Positions 30,511 to 43,405 of a stretch of 64,000 nt of DNA are shown here, one piece after another. Under the pieces are notes generated by a model that did not search any database, was not told the origin of the DNA, and saw nothing but the letters and a program-made list of their open reading frames with translations. The stretch lies in assembly GCA_021234155.1 (NCBI GenBank), contig JAJEKV010000014.1:16892966-16956965 (forward strand). The letters are read 5' to 3'. This DNA comes from Isoetes taiwanensis (lineage: Eukaryota > Streptophyta > Lycopodiopsida > Isoetales > Isoetaceae). Position 1 is the stretch's first letter. Each line of letters starts with the position of its first letter. The position numbers and the translations under genes are program-made.

Positions 30511-31128
30511 TGTATGAAAAACTGTTATTGAAGTATGAATCTAAAAAATGGTCCATAAATTCAAGATTTGTCCAAAAATAATGAAATTGTGCTTTATTCG
30601 AAGTTTATTTTCTTTTTTTCTATTTTTTCTTTTCTTCATTACGAGTCATGCTTATTGCCAAAGTACGTCCTAGCAGCCCTTTGGTATTTAGTTTTCCTGC
30701 TGCACTTGGGCATGTTAAAATAAATCCTGGAGTAAGTACCTGTCACATTTTTCGCTACAATTTTCATCACAACTATTATATAGATGGACCTTGCACCTTC
30801 GTTATGATCCATGTTCTTGCATATAGAGCTTTTGTTTAGAATGATTGCTTTCAGGACTACAAGTTTTTGGCACTAAATTTTGAACATCTTAGATCTAGTG
30901 GGTTTCACTGGCAATGGGAAGCTATTTTCTCTTGGCCTATCAATCCGGTGCTACCACATCTCGAAACTTGCCATTAGAACTTTTTGATATCGGGTTCTAT
31001 TTTGATTTTAGTGTGGATTTACTGGATGCATGAAACGTCCCCTTTTTTTCCTTAACATGTAGTATAGGTTGTGCAGCACATTTTGACATATCTCATGTTA
31101 ATATAAGAAGATTTAGTATTACTTCTTT
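30511..31128. other. Non-coding spacer
   Basis: No gene is supported. It lies between the DUF7869-like remnant and a LINE fragment. The LINE copy probably starts somewhere in the last 100 bases. Confidence 0.4.
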
Positions 31129-32789
31129 GTGGAGTTGTACATACTGTGGCAGAGGTTGCAAGAATTGCGAGTTCCACAGGAGTTGCAGAATGTGGTGCAC
31201 CAGCTTTATGATGGAATTTATGCTGCACTGCCTTATGAGGATCGGCGGGTAGCTAGCACTATGGGAGTTAAGCAGGGCTGCCCGTTGTCTCCAACGCTTT
31301 TTGGGTTGTATATTGATAGTTTGGAGACGTGGATGCAGCACCATGGGGGAGCCGGGGTGCAATTATCTGATGCGACCTCTGTGAGCCAGTTACTATATGC
31401 GGATGATGTAGCTTTGCTAGCTCACACGCGGCCAGCAATTATGCGGCGGCATTTGGATGCCCTCGATTGGGTTACGTGGGGCAACGGGAATGTGATGAAC
31501 TTGCACAAAACTAAGCTTCTGCGATCTGTCCTCGCAACACCCTATCCGGAGTTCTATTACGAGGGGGCGGGGAAGTGGAGATGGTGCGAGCTTCAAGTAT
31601 CACGGGAATTGATTTCACTACTAACATCTTTGTGGGATGAGTGTGTGGAGAGAAGAGCCGGTCTGTTTGGAAGGCTTTATATGCGCGGCAAAACGCGTGT
31701 TTGCCGGATAGATCTCTGTGGATCGGGCGAGGAGAGCACACCATTTAGAGCTTTGGTTGAGCGGTCTTTGCTATATGGGGTGGAGGTTTGGGGCCCAGCA
31801 GGTTAGCAAAAATACGTGGGATAGGTTGGAAAAGGGTGCAGAAAAGCTTTCTTGACCTATAGCTTGGGAGTGAAAGGACAACCGCGTGTATCAGATTTTG
31901 TTGTATGAGGCGGGGTTCGGCTTTTCTGACGATACGCTATCGCGAAGGCATCTTACTTGCTTCCATAAGGTGGATGGGATGGATGAGCATCGCTTGCCCC
32001 CCAGGCCCGTGTTGTTAACGAGGGGGCCCCGGTATTTGAAGAGTGCGGCCGCGAGCAGCGTAAGGGATGGTTTAGGAGGTGGTCTATGGATTACCAGCGG
32101 ATGGTGGCAGCCGGCGGTCGATCTTGCGCGAGAATGGGCAATTGGATGCGGGCTATCTTTGCCACTCGTGGGATGCCTCTACTCTTGCAAAGCCTAAGAC
32201 GAGCACTATCACGCTTTCAGTTAATCCCAGCCTTGAGCATGGACCCCATCGGTGCTTGAAAGCACACATCTCTCGTGAAGAAAGCGGAGAGCTATTGCCG
32301 CCATAAGGGCGGGTTCCCATTACCTCGAGAATTGAGACAGGTCATTTGGGGGTGAATGGCGGGCACGGGATCCCTGGGGAGGAGAGGATATGTCGGTGTT
32401 GTGAGATGCACGTGATAGAGGATGAGCACCATGCCCTCGGCGGTGCCCGGCATATGCCCATGTCCGAGCAATGCACAGCGATCTTAGATGCTCGACACAC
32501 CGCTACATCGATTACTCGCATCACCTATGGTAGCGCCGGGGGAGCTTACATCCCGCAGATTTCGGCCGTCGGACTTGCTCTTCGGGGCATGGTATTTGAG
32601 AGCCCTGTTAGGGGTTTTCCTCCCAAGTGGGGTTTTTTCATCCCGGTAGTAGGGTTCTCTTGTCTGATTACATTGTTTGTTTTTGGTGTTGGGGTTTTTG
32701 GCTTTTTTGCCTGTTCTGTGCCGTCTCATAGGCCTCTGGCCTCCGTGGACGTTAAAATAAACTTCCTTCCTTCCTTCCTTCCTTCCTTA
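31129..32789 (+). mobile_element. 5'-truncated LINE: RT core, C-terminal zinc knuckle, (TTCC)n tail
   Basis: The open frame 31129-31806 carries the palm motifs MGVKQGCPLSPTLFGLYID and LLYADDVALLAH (YADD at 31396-31407), so it is a non-LTR reverse transcriptase. Downstream the reading is split by frameshifts: a SLGVK segment (31862 on), then ICRCCEMHVIEDEHHALGGA (about 32390-32450), the C-terminal zinc-knuckle motif. The 3' end reads CCGTGGACGTTAAAATAAA followed by TTCC repeats (32762-32788). Endonuclease and RT N-terminus are absent. It matches the fragment at 14.85-15.78 kb and, more distantly, the LINE at 39.7-44.4 kb. Confidence 0.85.
32762..32788 (+). repeat. (TTCC)n LINE tail
   Basis: About six TTCC units follow directly on the LINE 3' end. 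The repeat differs from that of other copies of the same family. Confidence 0.85.
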
Positions 32790-34537
32790 ACTAAGCCATA
32801 CGTCGAAATCTATTAAAACATCGAGAGTCTTAGCCTCTTTAGGCCTGATTAATTAAGTTTCTATAAACTATCACATTGTAGTAAGTTAGAGAGGATCATA
32901 AAGATTAGAATATAACAAAGATCTTTACAAGGTTGGAGTTTATTTTCTGTTGGCCTTCATTTTGAGAATTTAATGTTTATAAATCCTCTATCATTGTGAT
33001 ATTAACAATGACATTTGTAGGGTTTAGAAATTCGCTATCGTTGTGTCATTTACAATGACATTTTCTTTAGCATGATGCATGAGGCAAGTTACGTGGATGC
33101 AACATGACGTAGATCAGTTAAGGTTGAACATCAATCAGTTATATTATGGAATTATTCAAAAAATTGGGTCTCAGTTCTACAGGGTTGACTGTAAACTCTT
33201 TCAATCCAGACTAGGCTCATTTCATATTACATGGTCCTCTTCATAATTTATCCCACTTATCTCATGGTCTATTCGCTTCATAATTCAGCCACACCAGACT
33301 CATTTCATGGTTCATGGTGCCTATTCCAGTCAAACATACAGGGTAACGTTATTGGACAGAATAATATTTATCTTGCAGATTCAAATTCTCAATAAATGCC
33401 AGATTGGTAACAATGATTTAAGATACACTCTCAAATTGCTATATTATAAGGGAAGCCCTATAAAGTTGCATTAAACAAGGTGCTGCGCACGGAGGGTTGC
33501 CCTCCATGGCCGGAGAGTGAAGTGGCTTAAGTTGTAGTTGTAGACAATAGAATGTTTGAATCGAAATTGCTATTTCAAAACATTGACATTTTGTGAAGGT
33601 GATGGTACGCATTTGCATTACTAAGTTCTGCTTAGGTGTTGAGGTGTTGGAGTAGGATGCAGTTGGACATATGGACTTTGGGGTTTGAGTGCAAGGTATT
33701 GGTGTTTGGTGCTTGGTATGGAACTAGGATGGCAGAAGCATAAGGAGAAGTGTAATAAAGGAGAGAATGGATGTACATGTTTTCTGAAGTGGCTTAAATC
33801 GTAGTTGAAAGTTATGTTTTGACATTTTATTGAAATTGGTACTTTTAGACAATAGAGTACGTGAAACCATGAGTTTATTAATAGGATGATATACATTGGA
33901 GTACTTGATAGTTGATAACATACGAAACAATTATGAAGAATCCAAATAGAGAAATAAGAAAGGGGGGTTTTCGAGGGGGCAGGGGGTGCAAAAGAACTTA
34001 GGAACTGTGAATTATTTTGCATGTCAATTTTGTTCAGGGTATGAAGAAAGAACTCGATATTTTAAATTGAAGAAGGTTGCTTAGAATTTAATAGCATGAA
34101 ATACATGGAAGTTGCAAGCAAAGTAAAGTTGCTTAAAAATGCGAAGGCATGCCTTTTGTTGCTCAATAGTTATGGGTCGGATTCTAAGCCTAGGTCCTGT
34201 CGAAGGCAATGATTTGGAGTCCGTGGTTGAGCGTCCACTGTCACCAGCATGTTAGAGATGCAAATTTGGGAGAAAGCATTATCTATCTTTACAACTGCAA
34301 ATTCAGATCCATTGTCTTAGAGAAAGCATTGACCATTTAAGAAAATCTAGTTTCATAGAAATTTGTGATAATCAATTGAAATCACAACCTTTGTTTGGTA
34401 AGACCTTCGCATGTGCCCCAATGCATCTTGATAGGATATTGCATGAGTTCGTTTTACTTGCCTTATAAGTTCTGATGTAGCATTTTCAATACATTGTAAT
34501 GATCTGGTGAATATAAGAATTCAACTATATAATTTTA

Positions 34538-34565
34538 CTAGTTACGGTGCCCATCATTGCTGGGC
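34538..34565 (-). mobile_element. Helitron-like 3' terminus, minus strand
   Basis: Read on the minus strand: hairpin GCCCAGCAATGATGGGC (34565-34549), then ACCGTAA, CTAG and T. It matches the terminus at 20826-20853 at nearly every position. The body would extend to the right of 34565, and its 5' end was not found. Confidence 0.6.
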
Positions 34566-34593
34566 TAATGTTGGGAACCTTTAAATGATTACG

Positions 34594-34700
34594 CCGCAAT
34601 ATGGCTTGTATTCTATTGGGAGTTACAAAGACCTTTGATTTGAAAGCCGCAATATAGCTTGTATTATATTAGGAGTTACAAAGATCTTTGATTTGAACAA
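34594..34700 (+). repeat. 53-bp tandem duplication
   Basis: Units start at 34594 and 34647 and share GGAGTTACAAAGA and CTTTGATTTGAA. They begin about 30 bp inside the Helitron-like end. Confidence 0.75.
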
Positions 34701-35068
34701 TAACTTGATTGCGTCATAGTTGTTTTAAAGTGATGGTTTCGATTTTCTATTATTGTTCATGTATTTGGATTTGGTTTCTAGTCAAAATGTCATATTTTGT
34801 TGAATTTAGAGATGTGTAAACGCATGCTTCGCATTGGCTTGAGTTATTTTTGCTTTAATAGTTTAAGGAGACACCAGTTTTTAAGCTTTACATTGCGTTG
34901 AGGTATTTTTGCTTTAATAGTTTAGGGTTAGGGTTTTTCAACTTCCAAGATTAGGTTCATTCTTATAAAAGAACCATTGAGAATATCACCACTCCCAAAC
35001 ATAGGAACATCATGCCATGGCTTAGAGGGTGTTGTGCAGAAAGAGAGAGCCTTTGATTAAAGAGGATT

Positions 35069-36546
35069 TTGTTACAAATGGGCAAGTTTGTCTGGAGGGC
35101 TATCCAAGGGGATGCATCCCCAGCTATTTCCTTTGTGGGTTACTGGCTACAGCAAGGTAAGATAAAGGGGAAACCTTCGACCCCCAGAGATGAGATTAGC
35201 TCCTATTTCTATAAATTCTCAATGGGTCGAGGTACTTCCCCTGTAATGAGGAAAATATTAGAAGCTTGGCAAGATGTGCAGAATCTCTTCAGTATAGCAG
35301 AAGCTCATTGGGAGGCAGGGGGGCTGAGTATATTTTGGAATACTAGGATTTGGGAGAGGGATGCGCTCCCTCTTGCTCTTGTACACCCTCGAGTGTTCTC
35401 TAAATGGCGTGTTGCAGGAATTCGTCAGGTTGGGCAGTTGTGGGAAAATGACAGATGGATTTTACCTGGACAAGATTTAGAGCTCTGGTTCCAGGTGTTG
35501 GGGAAGGCGATAGGAAGGTCTTTAGGAAGATCATGGTGAATGTCAGAACGGTCTCTGGTATTGTAGGGGAAGAGGATAGGTGGCTGTGTGGGGATGAGGC
35601 AGAATATAAAGTCAAAAAATTGTATGGACTGCTAATGCCACAATCCCCATTAAAGGCTGCAGACAGGTTGGGATTAAATCAAGCAGAAACCATGGGTCTA
35701 TTGACTCAGTCTTGGGGTTCCCTATGTTCCAAAAAGATTCAATTCTTTCGTTGGATCAGTCTACAAGAAGGAGTATACACTATGACATGGTTGTTGAACA
35801 AGGGTGTTGTTCAACACGATCTCTGCCCTCTAGGATGTGGAGCGTCAGAGACAATGGATCATCTTCTCTTCTGTCCAATCATAGAAGACTTTTGGAGGTG
35901 GGTTTGTCCAATTATTGGGTTACAGACGTGTCAGCTATCATGGCCGGCCATTTTAGCCAGCTTAGATGCAGACGTTATCCAGCTCACTTTAACCAATATA
36001 GCATTGTGGTGCATTTGGAAACACCGATGTGGTGTAGCTCTTGGAGGACTGACTGCTTCAATAATAAGGATTCAGAATAGCTTCAACATGGAGGTAGCCC
36101 TCATGGCCTTAGCTCACCATAGGAAGTTTGGCCGCAATTACAACAAGAACTTGGATAGAATTGGCAGTATAAGGGGATTCTATTCCTTTTTTAAATGTAA
36201 CTGGGATCTGGATTTAAACAGTGTGCAGTAATGGCTTACGACCGGTCCGACACCTGTCAGGATGTTGGATGGTGGACCTTCGCCTGTAGATGGGCTTTCT
36301 CATAAGTCCCTGTTGCTTGGAACTGGCTGCTAACTCCATATAGTATCTAAGCCTGGATGAAGACGGTTTCCCTATAGTAATCCAGGGGTGGGGAAGATTG
36401 GAGTGGTAGTCTTAGTACAAGCCTTGGTACTTATGAGTTACATCTGCTTAGTGATAGTTATTTCTATCAGTCCCATATGGGGATATCTTATGTAATTTTT
36501 TATATATATTAATACATATTCTTACCCTCAAAAAAAAAAAAAAAAA
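35069..36546 (+). mobile_element. L1-type LINE, 3' part with RT zinc-binding domain and poly(A)
   Basis: Two frames joined by a frameshift near 35500 (35069-35539, then 35455-36231) encode the C-terminal region of an L1-like ORF2. Seen are LSIFWNTRIWERDALPLAL, then the zf-RVT domain: KKIQFFRWISLQEGVYTM, LCPLGCGASETMDHLLFCP and IIEDFWRWV. The Cys-x3-Cys, Glu and His-x4-Cys residues of zf-RVT are present. The 3' UTR ends with a run of 17 A (36530-36546) preceded by TATATATATTAATA. The RT core and endonuclease are missing, as usual for 5'-truncated L1 copies. This lineage differs from the microsatellite-tailed LINEs in the window. Confidence 0.85.
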
Positions 36547-39500
36547 TTTTTGTTTGTTCATTAAAGAAAACCTGTAGCAATAAAAGGTCGTATATTTTTC
36601 TAAGATGAAAGGTTCTCATCGATTATGTCTCAAAGTGGCATCATACACAATACACAAGTGCAGGCGGTCTTGCTGTAAACTTTCCCATTAATATAAAGCT
36701 ACTATAAATTATATTTCCAATCACCAAATCCTTGTCGTTCTATTCTATTCTTAAAACAACATATCACCATTACCATATGGTTACAGGATAGATACCTGGG
36801 TTTACATGCAGGCTGAAATAAAGTCAACCCCAAAAAATACTTATGAAAAACCTCACCATATCATGCAAGAAAAGCAAGTACTGGATCTAACATATCTAAC
36901 ATTGCCATTGATCAGAAAGTGAGGACAATTGTGAGAGCAAGCTTGGAAGATCATATTCTTACCAATGCCTATCGATTGCAGAAAACTTGATTGACTTGAT
37001 GTCTATAAATGCCATGTCACCACAACCTCGGCAGTTTTCATAACCAAACCCTTCATGTTCCAGGTCATCAGAATCCATGACATCCATGCCATTTCATCCT
37101 GCCTTCTAGATTTGGCACCTCAAAGCTTCCATTGGGCCAGGTTGATACCACGCTTTAATTTCCTGAAACCAGCTCGAAATTCCAAGAGCTTGTATTGTGA
37201 AGGTGACTGCCAATTTTGAAATTACAATGCCAAAAAGCTTTTAACTCAATCTTCAAAACATGATCATGATTATGCCAGAGGAATCTTATTACAGACCTTC
37301 AACAGATGGATATGCATTCAACAGATTTGCAACAGAGTATACACCACTATCTTTCCCACCACCTAGGATAATGGGTAAGGTGCCATAAATTGCCTTAAAT
37401 AGAAAATGGATGTATTAACAACACTGTACACATACACACTCTATATGAGGAAATTATTCTAATAGTGCCCTCAGAAATAAATATATCTACATGGAGGACA
37501 AACCTCTTAAGACTGTACAATATGCTCTTTATAACAGTGATAAGATTTAAGAGACATACAATAGTAAAATGCATGATGATAGTTTCATAAAGTACTGAAG
37601 CAGCTCGAGGCAGTCTTTCCACCACTGTCATCATTGACCCTGGACAATTTCAAACTCAGCAAAGAAGATGGGATAAGTTCTCAAATTGTGAAAATACCGT
37701 GAAAAGCTTACAATTCTCTAGTGTTGTGGCCATCTTCAGACACACTTCCTTCTTCAACAACCTTAGAAGCTTCCACTCTCAAAATATATAAAAGTTGTCT
37801 ATTCCACCAGCATGTCAAATAAAGGGAGCATTTTTGAATCTCATGTGTTAGACAATGCCATCCATTTATTCATCTCGTATTCATAAGCTAATCCTTCCAG
37901 ATCCCATTTCAATCAAGAGCCAAGATTCTGATTTCTACCATTAAAATTTACTCAGCAAGATAATACTGCCACTATTGGCATAAGATCCATAATATTATTT
38001 TTGGAAAGATTGCCACAACGAAGCACCAGCCACTGTAAGTCAAATAGAAAGGACTCACTTACATCAGTTCAATTCCTATATCTACCTCCCTCCAGCTACT
38101 ATTACCATTCCAAAGTGCAGAACCTCTATTTCAATCCCACCAGGAGCAATTTGCATACCCGTAAAGAATGCCAAATATATATGTTGATGTGCCATGTAGT
38201 CATGATCCTTACAGATTTGCCAAATATATCTACTGAAGTCCATGGGTTAAGAAAGAGTAAACAAAAAAGCTTTATGGTCTAATCTGAGATTACCTATAGA
38301 GGCATTCTGCCTCCTTGTTCTTGAGAACTGGTCTGCCAACTGCACATTTTTGTATTGGAGGTAAAACTGCTGCAATATGACCCCTTGCAGCCTAACATCC
38401 TGAAATATATAGCTATAAAATACATGACAAACTATCGTGTTGAAAGTTGTTGAATAAAAGTGAAGAGTAAGATAGTACATGCTGATAGTAGATCCTTAGA
38501 TTACTCTCACCTATTGCAATATGCTATATGCACCCAGTGCAACCATGGCTTTGCAAGTGTCTTGTATACCATGGCTTTGGAAATGGCTTTGACAGTCTCT
38601 CCAACATGCATGGCATTGCTACATTAAAAAGTGGCATAAATAATCCATGTAGTCATAATCCTTGCATTTCTTTAGTTATGAACAGATAAATCTCTTGCAC
38701 AAATTGAGATTTTCGATATTTTCCATTTCAGTGTATAAAGATCAGAACGAATATCCTGACCTGATACATGTCTCTCCTTATTTCTTAAATCATAGCTCCA
38801 TAGCCGGTGAGCCAAAGCCCCTTCAAGCATATTCCTTGGGAGGAAGAATGCTTGTCGATTTTCACTTCCCAAGCCATGTCCCTTAGATCTGTGCAATGGC
38901 ATACAGCAGATCTGTACATTTTTCAAACTTTGCATTTCCAGTCAGCGTATGTGAACGTAAAACGAGTTCATATCAGACCTCAAAGATCCAGCAATTTATT
39001 CTCTACCTTCTCGGGTGTCACTATTGGAAGCAAAAGCAATTCCAGCCCGGCCAAAAAGACTATGGTCTTTGTATTTTGAACAATGGCCTTGCCCTGCTCC
39101 TCCATAGCTGTTTAGACCTTGCCCTGCTCCGTCGTGGAAAAGGTGAGTGAGAAGAAGAAAGCATTGGTAATTCACAGCCATAACCTATATCCTGCGAGAT
39201 AACTGCTTTGAAAACCACAAAGGAGCAGGAAGTACTGCTCACTCTCTTGTGATGGGCATTCAATGCACCTTCTTACTCCCATGATTTGCTAGGATATGCA
39301 GGATATGGTTTGCCAACACATATAAACAAACACAACGTAATAGGTTGGAATGAAGTTTCAGAATCTCTTGCTAAGTGTCTAGTATGCTCATTAAAACATT
39401 GCAATTTTTTTTTAACACATAACCTGGCCTTGAACAAATAAGAGGAAAAACCGTCACCTAAAGCTGAGGACTCGGGTTTGCTTGTTGTGTTCATTCCCAT

Positions 39501-39660
39501 AGATTTAACAACTTTGATGAAGAGCTGATACGCCAGCCCGTGTTCCTTCCACCTGTGGCCAATCCTTCAAACGTAGGAGAATATATCATGGATGTAATGC
39601 GCTCATAATTGTGCTCAATGGGTGTAGTTTTATAGCAGCCTTTCCATGAACTCGAAACAT
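36547..39660. other. Non-coding stretch with one possible minus-strand exon
   Basis: No gene can be built. One candidate exon on the minus strand, 38399-38294, is flanked by TATATTTCAG and GTAATC and can be read as AARGHIAAVLPPIQKCAVG continuing to its end. A single exon without neighbours is weak evidence. Near 39085-39130 the phrase GCCTTGCCCTGCTCC occurs twice. The stretch ends at the LINE tail at 39661. Confidence 0.35.
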
Positions 39661-39700
39661 AGAATAGAATAGAATAGAATAGAATAGAATAGAATAGAAT
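39661..39700 (-). repeat. (ATTCT)8 tail of the minus-strand LINE
   Basis: Eight exact AGAAT units on the plus strand, i.e. ATTCT on the strand of the LINE. They follow GGGACATTAATGT, a diverged form of the GTGGACGTTAAAA end seen in other copies. Confidence 0.85.
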
Positions 39701-40794
39701 ACATTAATGTCCCTTGTGCCGTAAGGCCCCTGGACTTGTGTAGCATGGGCGAGCTCCCTAAAAGGGGTGCTACTAGCACATCACGCTGTTATAATGTAGC
39801 CTTTTCTGAAGGCTGACTTTTTTTCTTTTAATACCGGCATCCCGCTTTACCTCGGCTTCTTGGCCGTGCAGTGATGCATCGTTATCAATCAGCTTTTAGC
39901 TGAGCAATTTGTGTGAGGCTATATGACCTGTTTTGAATAGATCATATTACAAGCCCTCTTTCCTTTGTGTACTTCTACGTAATGCAGTGGCCATTCTTTG
40001 GATCGGCGTCGCCGGATCGTAATGATTCTGTCATCGTCATCATTACGTGGTGGTCCCCCCCACCTTATATTTACGTATGCGTCACGATGTCTCCGTAGAT
40101 TGGGCCGTCATTAATCATATGATTCTCATCCTCTATTCTCCCGTCCACGATTACGCATATCTGTCCTCTTTGTCTATCCCTCTCCACTGTCTTTTCGATT
40201 CTTAGATCATGACTTCCCATCCCGAATCGGCCGGGATGTCCCTTATTTTCCCTAATATGTTATCCGGTATATCGGTGTCCTATTTGTTGTTGCGGGTTAA
40301 AACTTATGCGAGCGGTCTGTCTTGGGTCTGTGTGTCTTTTGCGACCATGCTCTTGTCGCTATGTGCGCCCACTCCTCATTCCATTGCCCCTCTTCTATTA
40401 GGTCACTTTCGGGTTTAATCCCATGCATGCGGTCCATGTTGCCACTTCTTTAAACCATCCGATTGCTTTTCGAGGGATGTGTGATTTTGCTGATTCGGTG
40501 ATTGCAATGTTGGACAGTTTCCCTTGTATGTCCCCTGCATTGTCTCTGATCAGGTACCTTATGGTTCTTTCCCATGCTCTCACCTCCATCGGTTTTTGCC
40601 CTGTTTCTAGGACCATGATTGTCAGCGGCGTGTTTGTCCTTACCACGAATTCACAATGCATTGCCATTGCCTAAGAATTCCTTCTGCTTTTCCCAATTTC
40701 TTTACGTTAAGCATGGTCCCCATGCTTACGCTTCCGATAACAAGCGAGTGGCCACCATTTGCACTAAATAGGTAGCATTTGATGTCCCAATCGG
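39701..40794 (-). pseudogene. LINE ORF2 C-terminal region and 3' UTR
   Basis: Minus frame 40667-40398 (WERTIRYLIRDNAGDIQGKL, HIPRKAIGWFKE) continues ORF2 after the RT. Near 40140-40080 the sequence ICVIVDGRIEDENHMI matches the zinc-knuckle IEDExH motif, but the flanking Cys residues are changed. The remaining 350 bases to the tail are 3' UTR. Several stops and shifts break the frame. Confidence 0.7.
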
Positions 40795-41385
40795 TTATTC
40801 TATACATGAGAAGTTTTTCATGTTAAAGTAGCTTCCTATAGCTGATTGAAATCTGGCGTTAGCTCCTTTGGCCCACTTCCCTGTGCCATGTGCATCATAA
40901 CCTAGATATCTGTATTCTGTTGTTTCCTCTATCTCTTTGTCTTTATACATGAAAGGTTTATGCCTGTTCTTATGTCCAAAGATGACTATCTTAGTTTTTG
41001 CTAGATTCACGGTCAGACCTGTTTCCTCACAGGATTGTTCTAGAATTTTGAGCAGTCTGTGCATCCCTTTGTTTTTTGTTGCCATCATACTGAGATCATC
41101 CACATATAGCATTATCGGTACCTTCGTGTCTCCTAGTGTGGGGGCATACTCGTCCCCTTGCTGTTCTGCTATGTATCCCTGTAGTGCATCTATGTATATA
41201 CCAAACAGAGTTGGGGATAACGGACATCCCTGCTTTACACCGGTGTCACAGATTATCGGCTGTCCTTCCTTTTCCATCTTAGCATACACCTTGTGGTATA
41301 ATCTTGCGATTGATCCTACCATATTTGTCGGGGCTTGCATGTCCATCAGTCTTTTTACTTGACTTTCTCTCGGGGACTGTATCAA
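40795..41385 (-). pseudogene. LINE ORF2 reverse transcriptase, palm and thumb
   Basis: This 196-codon frame holds TGVKQGCPLSPTLFGIYIDA and MLYVDDLSMMATK; the catalytic YVDD lies at 41106-41095. GLTVNLAKTKIVIFGH and TEYRYLGYDAHGTGKW follow, the NxxKT and YLG motifs of non-LTR RTs. The frame is open here, but the N-terminal half of the RT (41386-41720) is broken, so the element is probably dead. It is related to the RT at 31129-31806. Confidence 0.88.
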
Positions 41386-42093
41386 ATGCTTTTAAAGAAA
41401 TCTACAAAGCAGCAGATTATTTTCCTTCCACGCCCTTTGTTGTGCTCTATTAATATCAGGAGAGTCACGAGATGGTGCGTGGTTGAGTGCTCGGTCTGAA
41501 CCACGCTTGTCCCCTGTGCTCTCATATTTTCTTCTTACGCCCATTTCTTTAGTTTGTTATCCGGTGCCTTTCCAAACCATTTTGGCTAAAAATCGAGCTC
41601 ACCATTATCGTCCTATAGTTCCACGGGTCTTTTCTATTTCACGCCTTATGTAGAGGTATGACTTTGTTGTATGTCCATCCATGCGGGAGTCTGTATGTAT
41701 GATGCCATTGAATATGCGTAACTTGTCTACCAATTTACGTCTCGGTAAGACGCGGGTTTAGTTCCACGGTCGGTAGCCGTATAGATCCGGTGCTTTATGA
41801 TTAGCCATCTGTTTAGTGCTAGCATTACTTCTAGCATGTTGAAGCATGGTTTGTCCAGGATCATCTTTGTATTGGTATTGGTGCGGAGGTGCCCCGTCTT
41901 GTATAATTTGTCCAGGTAACTCTCCCATCCCTCGGTTCCAATGTCATCTTGTTCATTCCTTGCTTTCATATTGCTGTTCCCTACTTTGTTTTTGAGTCCC
42001 CTCCAAAATCTTCGGGGCTGTTTTTTCAACAATTTTCCCATATACCATTGGTCTTTGTAGGGAGGTTATTGTATCTTTTCTTCTTTAGTAATC
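41386..42093 (-). pseudogene. LINE ORF2 linker and RT N-terminus, decayed
   Basis: Minus frame 42041-41727 (KKQPRRFWRGLKNKVGNSNM, WESYLDKLYKTGHL) is the basic linker between endonuclease and RT. Between 41726 and 41386 the RT finger region is expected, but stops and shifts prevent a clear reading. Confidence 0.6.
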
Positions 42094-43212
42094 TTATGTA
42101 TCTTTGCCTTTTCTTCCCTGTATGTCTCCTTTCCCTGTGTCTTCTTGTTTTCCTCTTGTGTTCTCTACACTTTCGTCATCATACCATCTTGAAGCTCGAA
42201 TGCCTGTTTCCCCGGTTTTGATCCTTTTCCCAAACACTTCTGTTGCTACCCTTACCATGATGTCATTGAGGGTGTTTCCATTATCACTCGCATTGTGTTC
42301 TCCCCAATCCCATGTTCCCATTTCCTCCTTGATCATTTGGATGAAGGTTTCTGCGTATTTCTCCTGGAATTGAATCCTCACCCTGTCTTTCTTATCATCC
42401 TTTCTTTCTGTGCTATCTTTTTGTGGCTTCCTATCCAGTCTGATTGTTAATTTAATCGGTCTATGACTTTCCCTTTTCCCAGTCGGCCATTCTTGTAGCA
42501 TCAATCCTTCTATCTTTTCCGCTGCCTGTTCGTTCAGAATTATGTAATCCACTATGCTCTTACCATGTGTGTTTTGGCTCGTAAAACCTCCCGATCCCCT
42601 CCATTTTTTCACGCCATTAGCTATGATCATCCCTGTTGCCGTGCAGACTTCCAGCAATAATTCACCTCTAGCATTGACCTCTGCCTTATCTTCTGTATCC
42701 CTCTGCCATTCCTATGCCCTTGCCGTGTATACTATCTGACCATCCTCCTCGTCCATGTGTGTGCTTTGTGCCTGTTCCTGTCTGGTTCTGGCATTTAGAT
42801 CTCCTACTATAATCATTGGTCCCTGCTTCTTCCATTTCGTTATATTTTCTCCCAGATCCAGCAATTCTAGCTTATCACTGTTTGGCGGGTAGTATGTAAT
42901 TATCAGAACTATCTCTTGTTTGTTTTTCAATTGGATATTCAAGACCATATATCTTTTATTGATATCTGAATGTAACATACATGCATTACTAGTTACATTA
43001 TTCTTTATATAACAAGCCAGACCTGCACTCCCCCTCCCTATCTTGAAATCCCTGTCTTTCCAGCATGTGAATAACTGGTATCCTTCCTCCTCTGGCAGCC
43101 TTTTAACGTTATGCTCCCATGTCTCCGTCAGGCATATTATGTCGCAGCCGTGGGCACCTTCTAGTCTTTCTCCATCGTCCCATGGGTACCCGGTACAGTT
43201 CCAGTACCACAA
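42094..43212 (-). pseudogene. LINE ORF2 AP-endonuclease domain
   Basis: Two minus frames (43212-42712 and 42657-42094) carry the apurinic-endonuclease motifs: CDIICLTETWEHNV (catalytic Glu), GSAGLACYIKNN, ITYYPPNSDK, MIIVGDLNARTRQ (GDxNAR), then SIVDYIILNE and ESHRPIKLTI (the SxH end motif). The second frame continues into a basic spacer (KPQKDSTERKDDKKDR). The break near 42660-42710 is a frameshift or stop. This nuclease would nick target DNA to start target-primed reverse transcription. Confidence 0.82.
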
Positions 43213-43405
43213 TGTCAGCGTCTTTTCCCCCGAGGTTGCTCCTTCGGGGTCTCCATGTTTTCTGTGCCATTGACTGTTCTCCTTGGTCTTCCTCTGGTTT
43301 TCATTGTCGGGGTTGGCCCTCCGAACCCTGCTTGTGTTGCTCGCTCTTCGTTTCCCCCGCTTCCGCTTCTTCCCTATTGCTGCATTACGGTTCCCTTTCT
43401 GGTGA

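Larger units (their letters stand above)
32790..35068. other. Non-coding stretch with small duplications
   Basis: No gene is supported; the 133-codon minus frame at 33621-34022 has no domain. A hairpin GGAGGGTTGCCCTCC lies near 33490. A 53-bp tandem duplication starts at 34594 and 34647 (GCAATAT(G/A)GCTTGTATT). A Helitron-like end is at 34538-34565. TTTGCTTTAATAGTTTA(A/G)GG is repeated near 34849 and 34909. Confidence 0.45.

Noticed and set aside
34921-34937. Telomere-like TTTAGGGTTAGGG
   Set aside because: There are only two imperfect units, with no extended array; chance or a minor interstitial motif.
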